In this document: positions 1 to 10,480 of the stretch, piece after piece
Layout of the letters: the number at the start of each line of letters is the position of its first letter
Numbering within the stretch: the stretch's first letter is position 1
NCBI GenBank assembly: GCA_033064195.1
Contig: JARBJD010000024.1
Coordinates: 186,001 to 250,000 of the forward strand
Source: Blattamonas nauphoetae
Lineage: Eukaryota > Preaxostyla > Oxymonadida
Length of the DNA: 64,000 nt
Direction: 5' to 3'
The notes under the pieces: model-generated
The model's database searches: none
The model's input: the letters and a program-made list of their open reading frames with translations, nothing else
What the model was told of the DNA's origin: nothing
Position numbers and translations under genes: made by a program

Positions 1-102
1 CACCACCCACACCCTCCCACTCTTCTCTGCCTCTCCCTCACCACCCTCACCCTCCCACTCCCCTCTGCCTCTCCCTCACCATCCAAACCCTCCCACTCTC
101 CT
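1..102. repeat. C-rich 38-bp tandem repeat, about three units, cut by the window edge
   Basis: Three imperfect units of the same 38-bp pyrimidine-rich repeat found at 7115-7907 (core CACCCTCCCACTCCCCTC). The array continues off the left edge, so its full size is unknown. It ends in CACCACACTCGGTGTGGTG, which recurs at about 1389-1407, suggesting that array ends were copied around this region. Confidence 0.85.
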
Positions 103-379
103 CACCACACTCGGTGTGGTGCATGATGATGGTTGTTTAATCGATGCATACGCCATCCTCGCCTCGACTTTCTTAATCTTGTGTCCCTCTCTCGTCGCCA
201 GACACTCCAAACATCCCCGTCCCTCTCGTGAACATCGTCCTGAACTCTCTCCTGCTCCCAACAACACGTTCACACAGACACCTCGACATCGAATGATTTC
301 ATGAGCCACACTCTATTCGTGGGATTGTTCTGCACTGAGCTCTCGTTCCTCTGTGTAGTGTATTCTCCAGTTGTGCAAA

Positions 380-600
380 ACTGCCGAATCAGTCCCTTCG
401 ACCAACCAACTCTCACCTTCATTTCTGGCCGCCCCTCCCTCTCCCTTTCTCGAGCCATGTCTCGACTTCAGAATCCAACGTGTCGATTCCTGGTGGTTTA
501 TCCGATTCAATCACGATGTTGCCCGAACAAGATATGAACGATGGATCACTACGAATCGGTGAAGATCCTTCTTCGACAGGTGAGAACGGTCCCAGAAGAG
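380..600. repeat. Dispersed repeat, second copy at 11797-12010
   Basis: About 210 bases match 11797-12010 in the same orientation with scattered differences. Shared blocks include GAATCAGTCCCTTC, CTCGAGCCATG and GAAGATCCTTCTTCGACAGG. In both places the repeat runs into a degenerate 3' end of the ~358-aa family gene, so it is probably the decayed body of a family unit. No reading frame survives. Confidence 0.7.
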
Positions 601-830
601 ATTGGGGAAGAACAGATGTTGAAGACTCGATTGAACCGATCAGCTTGCTTGGGATGAACGTTCAACAGTCGTGCCTGATGACGACAATGGTCAGCAGGAC
701 TGAAACACAAAACGGGAAGAAATGCGGCAGACGTGGCAATCAGTGGATAGATTTTGAGGATGGAGGGTGTCGATGATGTGTCTGAACAAAGACGCCAAAG
801 CCTCACTGAAGGGGAACTCAGGGAGACAGT
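600..830 (+). pseudogene. Two degenerate C-terminal fragments of the ~358-aa family
   Basis: Around 623-676 the plus strand reads SIEPISLLGMNVQQ, matching the family ending (SIRWNNMQGMNV in the copy at 5649). Around 725-800 it reads LRMEGVDDVSEQR, matching the RMEGIEDVSEQR signature that lies upstream of that ending in intact copies. The order is therefore reversed, and these must be remnants of two copies. Both are too short and broken to be expressed. The rest of the stretch up to 1524 has no gene that I can recognise. Confidence 0.65.
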
Positions 831-1524
831 CTTTTTCTATTGGATGGAGTGGAATATCAAGCAAGGAATGGTCATTTCGGTACGTTATTAGAATCAGAGA
901 ACCAGCGAAGAATTGAACCGCACAACACAGTTCATACTCCACACTCAACCATCTGCCGCACCCCTTCCTCGTTCCTCTCCTTTTCAATACCGCTCCCTCG
1001 CTCTCTTGATTTGAAGAGCGATTGACCAATCACGAAGACTTTTCGAGCTGATGTGTGACTGACACGAACACTCTCCGCCACACTGGACACACACCCTGTT
1101 CTTCTTTTTCCTCGTTGGATTGTGGATTTTGATTTGTGTGTGGATAGCCTCTGTTGCGATTGACAAGACGGATTGGTGTGGGAATGACCGAATCCAACTC
1201 CATCGACATTCATGCGACGATGTCACACCCTTCTTGCCCGAACTCTATTTGAGTGTGTTCTCCTCATCGCCCTCGAACATTCGCAGTCACTTCCAAGTCA
1301 TTCACTTTCGTCATCCCGAGACACACCAGCTCGTGCCAATTCATGACCGTTCTCGGTCACTGCTCCGAAATCCCCTCTGCCTCTCCCCTCACCACACTCG
1401 GTGTGGTGCGTGCTGGACACCGCTCTTTCGAAGCGACATCACATCTGCATCTGCATTTCTTCGTCTTATCTGATTCTGTTCCCAACTTCTCCCTTTCTCG
1501 AACTGTGTCTCCTCTCGTAACCCT

Positions 1525-2664
1525 GGGAATGACTATCTCGCATCAAGCAAAACGACTAAAACGCATCAAATCTTGATCAGCCCTTTTAATCTTCAAAACC
1601 ACTGATCGCGAATTCGATGAAATTTTCTGTATCGAATGCAGAAATCCTTCGTCAGCGGATCGCAGAGACGATTTCAAGTACAATTTCGTCAACCCATTCT
1701 GAGGAAGGCGTGCTCATTACATCAGATGCATCATAGTCTGAGGTTTGGCGTGATCTTCACAACGTCTTCGACTCCTCGTCATCTGATACTCCACGCCTCG
1801 CCTGCGAGTCACACGATCGTTCAAGTTGGGTGAAAAACTGACGGGTTGTGGCTGGGACAGATCGTGAAATGGGATGCAGCATCGACAGACACGCAATCGA
1901 CAACAGGCTCAGTCGCGTTCTTCACACTCTCCGACTCGTCGTCGGTGGCCTTGTCGTTGTCGTTCACAATCTAATCGTCATCGCACCCGAACTGTGTGGG
2001 AGGCGGAGTGTCATTGTCGCTGTCTGGATCCACGTCTCTTGCGATCCAGCTCGGTTCGCTTGTGAGCTGCAGTGCTGTGCTTGAGCGAAGTCTAGTTTTG
2101 ATGGGGGATTTTGTGTTTGGAGAGGAGGACTATGTGGAGTTGTGTGAATACGTGTCAGTTGGCCACAGGCTGGTCTGGTTCTGTCCATCCTCCCAGTCAG
2201 CACTCACAAATGAACACATACAGACCCTGTCGAGTTGAGGCGAGTTCGATTTGACGGAAGGGGAACCATCGGAAGCAGATAGTCGTTTTGACTGAGCAAG
2301 GTTGTGCCTCCGCAGACAGTGCTGATGAAACATCTCGAGTTCGTGCTCCCTCTCTACTCAGCCCATCCACAGTCGATCATTGCCGTCATGTCTGCTCGTC
2401 TGTTTCGGATTGACTGTGTTTCGAAGTCGCTCGGTGCAGGACACACTGACTCTTCGCTGTTGCTTTTCCACGCCACTCTTCCGTCAACGGCGGTGAGTAT
2501 CTCGTTGTGTTGGTCAAAACTTGATCCGATCGCGACCACTCGGCGACATTCGATCCACTGCTGAATAGGTTTATGAAAAGGAGTTGACATGATTTGAAGG
2601 AAAACAAAAAAGTGGGACTTGATGCGTTTTAGTCGTTTTGCTTGATGCGATATAGTCAGTCCCC
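1525..2664. mobile_element. Non-autonomous inverted-repeat element with 8-bp target duplication
   Basis: The ends are inverted repeats of about 45 bp: GGGAATGACTATCTCGCATC on the left and, on the complement of the right end, GGGGACTGACTATATCGCAT, both followed by AAGCAAAACGACTAAAACGC. The element is flanked by GTAACCCT on both sides (1517-1524 and 2665-2672), a perfect 8-bp target duplication. It is 1140 bp long and has no transposase-like frame. Eight-base duplications occur in hAT, P and Merlin elements; the GGG termini are compatible with Merlin, but the superfamily is open. Confidence 0.85.
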
Positions 2665-2836
2665 GTAACCCTCATAGCGATGCCAGACACTGGAACGGAA
2701 AGAGATGATTCTACCAGTGATAAGAAACGATGTCTTGCAGAAGCAGTCCGTGGACGTGCTGTTTGGGGGGAGTGATGTGTGTGGTACTTCGACTCAGCCG
2801 AGACATCAGCCAGTGTTGTTGGTTTGGTGTTGTGGG

Positions 2837-3119
2837 ATGGAGACACTGTTGTGATGGACGATGGTCTCGAACAGTTTGGGTGTGAGGACGAAGAAGATGA
2901 TGAAGATGATTCAGGGACGGTTTGTGTTGTGGGAGTGGATTGAGTGGAGGAAGGGATGAGTATGGAGATGGCGAAGAATTGGAATGAATATAAGATCCTT
3001 CTTCCTCTCTCTCACCACACTCCTTCTCCCACTCTTGTTGCCACACTCTCCTTCCTCAATCTCCTTCTGCTTCCAAATCGGCACTGGGCACATGCATCTC
3101 TTCTGCCGCATTCATGTTA
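2837..3119. repeat. Segmental duplication, copy A left half (copy B at 7909-8161)
   Basis: This sequence matches 7909-8161 closely, from TGGAGACACTGTTGTGATGG to ATTCATGTTA. It continues after the transposon: 5439-5765 matches 8159-8480 almost base for base. The duplicated unit carries the 5' region and start of a ~358-aa family gene. Copy B has no transposon and so records the uninterrupted target site (TGTTACGCC at 8157-8165). The duplication therefore existed before the insertion, or the insertion struck one copy only. Confidence 0.9.
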
Positions 3120-5438
3120 TAGTCCACTGAGAAAGCCGCAACCTGTGATAAAGCCGCACATTGTGTGATAAACCCGCCAAACCAATGACTGATCAGGAGA
3201 TTAAACCATCTGTCTTCCATTCACATTTGACTTTGTTGGATGGAGTTTTTGATGAAAAAAGAGTGTTTGAAGACAATGGAAATCTCACGAATGGGTCGAG
3301 TTCAAACCAAAAAGACTCAACATGTTGCCTCAAGAAATTCATTCGATTCTCGAGCAGAACGGGTATCGACGACCCAGCACCACGGCTCCAACTGAATTTC
3401 TTGACAGAGAAAACGAAATTGTGGCTGTTTCATCAGTCACACCATCTCTCAATCAGGAAGCTTCTAGATGGGCTATCAGACGAGCCCGGCTTGCTACAAT
3501 CAACGGTAGACCAATCGGAGAAACAGGTCGACCTCCATACTTGTACGACAGCGAAAAAGAGCGACTTGTGAACGAGATCCTTGAAATGAATGACATCGGG
3601 CTCTTTCCGACTTTTCTTGATATCGCCTCTCTTGTATCTTTCTTCATTATCCTCATTCTCAAGGCAAAATCTATCTCAGATGAGAGGGAGAGTTTAGCGG
3701 TCCGACATGTTGATCCCCCTTCGAAAACCTGGGTGTCAAAGTTTGTCAAAAGGAACCCCGTCTAAATTCCAGCAAGCCAGTGGTCATGGCGCAAGCTAGG
3801 ATCCAAGCTCGAACCAAATCTCACATTCGACCATTCTATGAACTCCTAAAACGTCTAGATGATCACCAGCTTTATCCTCCATCTCTTCGAATCAACTTCG
3901 ATGAAACTAGTCTCCTGGCCTCCCAGACTATTCTTGCATATCGTGTTGGATCATCAACAAGAAAGGAGACATACGTTCGGCCAATCAATCAAATATTTAG
4001 TTGTACACTCTTGTTCTTTTGTTCTGCGGACGGCAGACATCTCCGTTCACATCTAATTCTACCGGCCAAGTTCAATATCCCAGAAATTGAGGGACGCGAC
4101 GACGAAGGGATAGTGATTCACTTCACCCCAAAAGGATGGATCACCAAAGCAACCCTGGAATCGATCCTCCTCAACACTGTCCGAAATGATATTCTTGAGA
4201 GAAAACAAAAAGAAAATACCTCAAGATGCAAGGAGTCTTTTGATATTTGACGGCCACTCCAGTCGTCGAAATCCAACTATGTGGAAAGAACTAGCTGATT
4301 CTGGAATTGATGCCATCTGTCTCCCTGCCAATGTGTCGGCTTGGTGCCAACCAAACGATCTATATGTGAATGCCAATTTCAAAATGCAACTAACAACAAT
4401 GGATGCTCTCCCGTCAAAAACTCAAATGGCAACCAATCTCCCGAAATGGCTTGACAAACTGGAATCAAAAATCCAGAAAAGCCTAACTATTGACGCAATT
4501 CGTCAGTCATTTATGACAACAGGTGTCTATCCAGTTGATATGGAACAAGTTTCTGTCGATTGGCCCGAAGGATCAGGAAATGCAAGCACATCGCGGTGCT
4601 TTGACATGACAAGTCGACTGCTCGGGAGTGCGGCCGTATTTGAATCTTGGACAGCTGATATTGAAAGGAAGGGCGGAAGATCGACAAGCAGAGATGAGGG
4701 TGCCGATGATAACCGTGAACAAATGCGAAATGCCTTCATCCACCCACAAGCTGTCGATATCCAGGAAATAACAGATTTGAACACCATCCTCCCAGATCAA
4801 GCTTCAGAACTGGTGGTCTCTCCAATTTCATCAATTCCACAGATCCCCCAGACCTCTTCACATACAGACAGTCTTCTTCCAACATCAGATCCACTACCAC
4901 ACAATCCTGTCTCTGATCACGGTCCAGCTGAAGCAAATATTGCAGTTGTGACATTTCCACCGATGTCGCAGCCAACGATCGCTGGAGAATTGACGAGTTC
5001 ATCAACCCTGACAAATGAGGCGATTGCAGATCTTCAGTTGGATGATTCACACATTGTTTGCTGCGGAGGAATCAAACGAAGACTTGTTTTGGATGATGAT
5101 TCTGAAGAGGACGACGAAGGGAGACTGAAATGGGAGAAGCCGTCGAAGCAAGTGTGCTATGGCTTTGTCGACCAAGGGGACGAGTTTGAATACGGCATGG
5201 AATGGGAAATGATGAAGACGATCACTGCGAACCGCCGGAAGAAAGAATAACCATCCATTGCGTTTCATTTCATTCTACGATTTCGAAATACTATTCTCTC
5301 GTTTTGAAAAGTGATGGGTGAACGATAATGAGTGATATGAAATGTGAAAAGAAGAGGATGATGGATAGGAATGGTGAGAGCGGCTTTTGACAGTCATCGT
5401 GCGGCTTTATCAACACTTGCGGCTTTCTCAGAGGACTA
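3120..5438 (+). mobile_element. pogo-like (Tc1/mariner superfamily) DNA transposon, 2319 bp
   Basis: The ends are inverted repeats of about 45 bp: TAGTCCACTGAGAAAGCCGC on the left and TAGTCCTCTGAGAAAGCCGC on the complement of the right end. Each end carries two or three spaced copies of GATAAAGCCGCA-like motifs, which look like transposase binding sites. The flanks are TTA on both sides (3117-3119, 5439-5441), and the empty site at 8159-8161 has a single TTA. The inside holds a pogo/CENP-B-type transposase with two frame changes. A 3-bp TTA duplication is unusual because this superfamily normally duplicates TA; a TA duplication with one extra T at the right end is an alternative reading. Confidence 0.93.
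3322..5250 (+). pseudogene. pogo/CENP-B-type DDE_1 transposase with two frame changes
   Basis: The first segment (3322-3765) holds a helix-turn-helix region (GRPPYLYDSEKERLVNEIL) and the end of a CENP-B-like DNA-binding domain (WVSKFVKRNP). The second (frame entered near 3760, to about 4205) contains the first catalytic Asp in INFDET (codon at 3900). The third (about 4210-5250) contains the second Asp in IFDGHSS (codon at 4249) and the third in WCQPND (codon at 4357), i.e. a DDD triad with about 35 residues between the last two, as in pogo. The frame changes lie in a run of C near 3756-3760 and in an A-rich tract near 4205-4215; each fits a single-base indel. The acidic, Ser/Pro-rich C-terminal tail is long. 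The upstream frame from 3161 is probably not part of the protein. Enzyme function is likely lost unless the frame changes are bypassed. Confidence 0.9.
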
Positions 5439-5648
5439 TTACGCCATTTATCAACGCATCGTTCTCCAACAGCATGTCATTTTTCATTTCCTCTCCTTCA
5501 TTCACTTCCTCCTCATTCATAAGTCATCTGAATATTCGTTAGTTGCTGTTTTATGTTCCTTTTGGGCAATAACTTCATCTAAATCTCATTGTTTCCATTT
5601 TTCTGTTCTGACCCATAACGAGTGTTTTTTTCTGCTGAAACAGTCAGA

Positions 5649-6722
5649 ATGACTGCAATTGACGGTAAAACAGATATTTTCTCAAGTCAAGGACGCTCTG
5701 ATTTGTCCTCCACTCATTCCCCATTTTCCATGGATTGCTCTCCCTTCCTGAATTGGGATGAAAGTCTTCTTGAAACTGTTGACGAACAAGCAGTTATATT
5801 AATGTCCCTCGTTGCCACAGTGAAGTTCAAACCTGCCCTTGATGCCTCTCTGGAAGCGAAAGCCGTGATACTTCTGAAATCTGTGGTTCCTGATGATGAA
5901 GAATCAGCCAATGCTATTCTCCACAGCTACGCTTCGTCCTCGAATGATTATTTGACCAACTTTGTACAATCCATTGTGGTTCTGATTTCCTCGCCCAGTC
6001 AGGTCGTCACCGCAGCAGCAATGAAGATGCTGGGAACTCTGATCTTGTCCTGTTCTGCGAAAATCAAACTTGCCCTCGTCAAAGCCGATTTGATCCCTCA
6101 ACTCATCATTACTCTCAATCCACTGTCTCTTCCATTGACAGAAGGCGAAGATATCCACGTCCATCTCATGACACTCTTCCGGTACTCTCTCTGGCAAACA
6201 ACTCCGGATGGCCTCACATATCTGGAAATTGAAGATAACGATGAACAACAAGCTGTTTACGAGATAGTCCTGAAGCAAGTTCTCGCACCTTCGGAGAAGT
6301 ATATTCGCCATTTGTGCGTGAACCGCTATTCGATCATCGATAGAATGCAATCCATGCAATTTCTGGAACTCATCGCCCGACTCCTCGAAATATCTCCCTA
6401 TTATCAACCCACAATGGATTTCTTCGTTAATCTGCCTGTCATTCTCACGATCCCAAGTTGGCTCGCCTTCTTCGAAGCTGATCGCTCAATCTGGGCTTTT
6501 CTGTATTTGATGGTCGATGCCCAGCGGGAATGGAACGAAACACGGGGTGACGTGCGACAGATGGGGAATACAGTGGATCGAATGTTGAGAATGGAGGGCA
6601 TCGAAGATGTGATTGAGGCAAAGCTGCTAAACGACAAAAACAGACCCGACGGAAGATGTATTATTGTCTACTCGATCAGATGGAACAACATGCAGGGCAT
6701 GAACGTTCTAGATCAGGAATAG
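5649..6722 (+). CDS. ~358-aa family protein, copy 1 (intact)
   Basis: A 357-residue protein of a multicopy family whose function I do not know. I recall the same family in Blattamonas. It has no signal peptide or membrane segment and looks all-helical, with repeated amphipathic helices rich in Leu, possibly an ARM/HEAT-like fold (inference). Landmarks are SPFLNWDE near residue 38, SLVATVKFKPALDASLEAKA, FVQSIVVLISSPSQ, DLIPQLIITLNPLSL, YYQPTMDF, RMLRMEGIEDVIE and the ending WNNMQGMNV. The ATG at 5649 was chosen because copies 2 and 3 start at the same aligned ATG, followed by ACTGCAATT. The 5' flank is nearly identical to that of copy 2; the pogo transposon sits about 210 bp upstream of the start. 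A conserved 3' block begins 51 bp past the stop. Confidence 0.85.
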   Translation: MTAIDGKTDIFSSQGRSDLSSTHSPFSMDCSPFLNWDESLLETVDEQAVILMSLVATVKFKPALDASLEAKAVILLKSVVPDDEESANAILHSYASSSNDYLTNFVQSIVVLISSPSQVVTAAAMKMLGTLILSCSAKIKLALVKADLIPQLIITLNPLSLPLTEGEDIHVHLMTLFRYSLWQTTPDGLTYLEIEDNDEQQAVYEIVLKQVLAPSEKYIRHLCVNRYSIIDRMQSMQFLELIARLLEISPYYQPTMDFFVNLPVILTIPSWLAFFEADRSIWAFLYLMVDAQREWNETRGDVRQMGNTVDRMLRMEGIEDVIEAKLLNDKNRPDGRCIIVYSIRWNNMQGMNVLDQE

Positions 6723-6772
6723 AAACAGAAAAGAACAAGCGAATCTCTCGAACTATTTCGGACTCCCCTTGG

Positions 6773-6828
6773 ACAACAAACACTGTTTGTGTGTGATCTT
6801 TGTCAGCTCTGGCATCACCTCATGATTT
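6773..6828 (+). promoter_or_regulatory. Conserved block downstream of family stop codons (four copies)
   Basis: A ~55-bp block containing AAACACTGTTTG and ending CTCTGGCATCACCTCATGAT recurs at 9496-9550, 11603-11657 and 12306-12361. In each case it begins 51-54 bases after a family stop codon (6722, 9442, 11551, 12254), including downstream of a fragment. It contains the short inverted motif AAACA-CTG-TTT. The constant spacing suggests a 3' UTR or 3'-end-processing element, or simply conserved common descent. The divergent copy ending at 13799 lacks it. Confidence 0.65.
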
Positions 6829-7114
6829 CATCTGCAAAGAAAATTGAGATTCTTTCTCGCCAGTCTTCCTCGATTGTTGCCACACTCTCCTTCTCCTTCG
6901 CCACCACTTGTCGATTGTGGATGACAGCGAGTCACTCCTGTTCATGCTGATCGATTTCAGACCCTTTCTCAATCTGATGCTTTCCTCCCACCCTCTCCCC
7001 TCTCTCCCTCCACATTCTGTATCTCCCTCGCTCAACCGACACTTCGAAAAACGATTCGGAAGAATCGGACGATGTCGTCGCCCAGTTGATAGCCGTTCTC
7101 GATCCCTGCTCCGT

Positions 7115-7907
7115 CACCACCCACACCCTCCCACTCCCCTCTGCCTCTCCCTCACCACCCACACCCTCCCACTCCCCTCTGCCTCTCCCTCACCACCCAC
7201 ACCCTCCCACTCCCCTCTGCCTCTCCCTCACCACCCACACCCTCCCACTCCCCTCTGCCTCTCCCTCACCACCCACACCCTCCCACTCCCCTGTGCCTCT
7301 CCCTCACCACCCACACCCTCCCACTCCCCTCAACCTCTCCCTCACCACCCACGCCCTCCCACTCTCCTCTGCCTCTCCCTCACATCCCACACCCTCCCAC
7401 TCTGCCTCTCCCTCACCACCCACACCCTCCCACTCCCCTCAACCTCTCCCTCACCACCCACACCCTCCCACTCTTCTCTGCCTCTCCCTCACCACCCACA
7501 CCCTCCCACTCCCCTCTGCCTCTCCCTCACCACCCACACCCTCCCACTCCCCTCTGCCTCTCCCTCACCACCCACACCCTCCCACTCCCCTCAACCTCTC
7601 CCTCACCACCCACGCCCTCCCACTCTCCTCTGCCTCTCCCTCACATCCCACACCCTCCCACTCCCCTCTGCCTCTCCCTCACCACCCACACCCTCCCACT
7701 CCCCTCTGCCTCTCCCTCACCACCCACACCCTCCCACTCCCCTCTGCCTCTCCCTCACCACCCACACCCACCCACTCCCATCTGCCTCTCCCTCACCACA
7801 CACACCCTCCCACTCCCCTCTGCCTCTCCCTCACCACCCACACCCTCCCACTCCCCTCTGCCTCTCCCTCTCCACCCACACCCTCCCACTCCCCTCTGTC
7901 TCTGCCC
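7115..7907. repeat. C-rich 38-bp tandem array, about 21 units
   Basis: About 21 head-to-tail copies of a 38-bp unit (core CACCCTCCCACTCCCCTC followed by TGCCTCTCCCTCACCAC). Variants with CAACCTCTCC, GCCCTCCCACTCTCC or a shortened unit recur in order inside the array, showing internal multi-unit duplication. One strand is almost pure pyrimidine apart from spaced A. The array directly precedes segmental-duplication copy B, and the same repeat sits at 1-102. Reading frames through it are a by-product of the repeat and are not called as genes. Confidence 0.95.
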
Positions 7908-7908
7908 T

Positions 7909-8480
7909 GGAGACACTGTTGTGATGGACGATGGTCTCGAACAGTTTGGGTGTGAGGAAGAAGAAGATGATGAAGATGCTTCAGGGACGGTTTGTGTTGT
8001 GGGAGTGGATTGAGTGGAGGAAGGGATGAGTGTGGAGATGGAGACGAATGGGATCGATCACAAGACACTTCCACCTCTCTCGCCACTCTCTCCTTCCTCA
8101 ATCTCCCTCTGCTTCCAAATCAACACTGGGCGCATGCATCTCTTCTTTTCCATTCATGTTACGCCATTTGTCAACGCATCGTTCTCCGACAACCTGTCAT
8201 TTTTCATTTCCTCTCCTTCATTCACTTCCTCCTCATTCATAAGTCATCTGAATATTCGTTAGTTGTTGTTTTATGTTCCTTTTGGGCAATAACTTCATCT
8301 AAATCTCATTGTTTCCATTTTTCTGTTCTGACCCATAACGAGTGTTTTTTTCTGCTGAAACAGTCAGAATGACTGCAATTGACGGTAAAACAGATATTTT
8401 CTCAAGTCAAGGACGCTCTGATTTGTCCTCCACTCATTCCCCATTTTCCATGGATTGCTCTCCCTTCCTGAATTGGAGCG
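7909..8480. repeat. Segmental duplication, copy B (empty transposon site)
   Basis: Uninterrupted partner of 2837-3119 plus 5439-5765. The single TTA at 8159-8161 marks where the pogo-like element entered copy A. After 8480 the similarity falls to that expected between family members, so gene bodies have diverged more than the shared 5' flank, or the flank was homogenised by gene conversion. Confidence 0.88.
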
Positions 8481-9442
8481 AAGAAGAAGAACAAGAAACT
8501 GTTGACGAACAAATCGTCGTCTATCGATCTCTGGTTGCCACTGTGAAGTTTCAACCAGCACTTGATGACTCTCTGGAAGCTAAGGCTGTGAAATTTCTGG
8601 AATCTGTGGAATGTGATGAGGAAGAATCGGCCGATGCTTTTCTCAGCAGCTTTGGGCGAACTCCTGATGATTCATTGACGAACTTCGTACAGTCAATTGC
8701 AGTGCTCCTTTGTTATGCCAAGCAGACGATTACAACAGCTACAATTGGGATGCTGGACACTCTGATCGAATGGTGTTCAGCGAAAATCAAACTTGCCTTC
8801 GTCAAAGCTGATCTGATCCCTCAATTAACCATCACCCTGAAACCACAGTGTATATCTTTGACAGAAGGCGCAGATATCCACATCAACCTCATGAAAATCA
8901 TCAACTGATCTTTCTGGCTCTCAACTCCGTATTGTCTCGCACGACTCAAAATTGAAGATCGAGATGAACGACAAGCTGTTCACGAGATTGTTCTGAAGCA
9001 AGTTCTGACGCCTTCGGAGGAGTATATTTGGCATTTGTGTACAAACCGTTTTTCATTCTTCGATGGAAAACCATCCAGATATTTACTGACCCTCCTTGCC
9101 CGACTCCTCAAAATATCTCAATACTATCAACCGACAATGGAATTTGTTCTGAATACGCCTCTCATTCTCACGCTTCCAAGTTGTCTCACATCCTCCCAAA
9201 TTGATTACTTAATCTGGGATTTTCTGGATGACATGATCGATGCTCAGCGGAACTGGAACAAAGCAAAGGGAGGAGAGCGGCAGATGGGGAAGACCGTGAC
9301 TCGAATGTTGAGAATGGAGGGCATCGAAGATGTGATTGAACCAAAGCTGCAAAACGACCAAAACGGAAACTACGGAAGATGGATTGTTGACAGATCGATC
9401 AAATACAACAACCTGCAGGGCATGAACATTCAGAAACGTTGA
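8369..9442 (+). pseudogene. ~358-aa family protein, copy 2, one internal TGA
   Basis: The reading frame from the ATG at 8369 to the TGA at 9440-9442 aligns over its full length with the other copies (SPFLNWSEEEEQ, SLVATVKFQPALDDSLEAKA, DLIPQLTITLKP, YYQPTMEF, RMLRMEGIEDVIE, YNNLQGMNI). It has one in-frame TGA at 8906-8908, after HINLMKIIN, where intact copies have a sense codon before the SLW/PLW motif. No frameshift is present and the sequence after the stop is well preserved, so the nonsense change looks recent. A truncated 179-residue product is possible. The 5' flank is shared with copy 1 and the 3' block follows 54 bp after the final stop. Confidence 0.85.
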
Positions 9443-9550
9443 TAGACTCGGACAAGAACCGACCACACTTTCGAGCCGTGTCTGCCTTCCTTTGGGCAAT
9501 AAACACTGTTTGTGTGTGATCTCTGTCGGCTCTGGCATCACCTCATCATT

Positions 9551-10300
9551 TGCCAAAACGATTCACTTTCTCCCCCAGTCTCCCTCTCTCGTCCCCACAC
9601 TCTCCCACTCCTCCCAAATCAAACCCGTCCATCCTCGCCATTCCTCGCTGTTTGTGGCGACCTCATTGTTTCCTGATTGCTCGACGAAATCGTCCTCTCT
9701 TCATGATTCATTCCGATCATGAAATGGGATTTCAGAATGCTCCGACATCGACGATGATCTTCGACGATTTGGGAAGACGGAAGAACCAAAATGCTTCTTC
9801 ATGCAAATCAACAATTCCTGTTCACACCTCCACACTTTGTCAGCCATCCACGCTTGGATTGCAGGAATTCATCCACGGCACTGCCTCTGCTCGCCTTCTC
9901 GTGAAGACACTGGCGACCGAAGTCCTTCTGGAGTGAGCACCATCGACAGAAATGCCAGCTCTGACTGTCGTTGCCTGTCGCTCTCATCGACCGAACATGA
10001 TGTCAGTTTATTTGATAACTCTCTTTCTCACAATCCCAAGTTGTCTCCCGTGCTTTTCGGATGAATGCTCGATTGTGAATGTGGTGGAAGGAATGCTTGA
10101 AGTCAGCGCTGATCCTCAAACAGGAGAAATACGATCAGCGACTGGAAGACGGCTTTTCGGTGGATGTGAATGGAGAGCATCGAAGACAAATCGAACTGCG
10201 ATTGGAACTCATTGAACAGTTTGGATAGATGACGACAACGAACTGTAGAAGATGCTGTGCCATATCTTCGCTGTCGACTTGTTTCATGAGTCGTTTATCA
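9551..10300. other. Intergenic, no gene recognised
   Basis: Between copy 2 with its 3' block and the 5' region of copy 3 there is no frame with recognisable homology. C/T-rich tracts near 9565-9625 recall the region near 6860-6900. The last part (from about 10335) resembles the 5' flanks of copies 1 and 2 through TTCATTCATAA and TCTGACCCATAACGA. Confidence 0.5.
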
Positions 10301-10480
10301 ACAGTCCGATGCCAGCCTTCGTTTTTATCATTTCACGGCTTCCGTTTCATTCATAAATTGTCTCAATCTTCGTTGGTTGATGTTTTTGTTCGTTTACGAC
10401 GGATATTTCACTTCAAACTCTTTATTTCACACCAATTATATCTGACCCATAACGATCGATTGAACTCCAAATCTGACAAA

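Noticed and set aside
3161-3571. N-terminal extension of the pogo transposase from 3161
   Set aside because: This frame lies partly in the terminal repeat, differs from the transposase frame and shows no DNA-binding motif; the frame starting at 3322 has the helix-turn-helix region.
6908-7955. Long open frames (up to 338 codons) through the 38-bp array
   Set aside because: The unit is 38 bp, not a multiple of three, and two frames stay open simply because the repeat has no stop. The peptides are periodic Ser/Pro/Thr/His strings with no conserved start.
8369-9442. TGA as a sense codon
   Set aside because: TGA is the natural end of several complete genes here (for example the PP2C gene and copy 2 itself), and intact family copies have no internal TGA.
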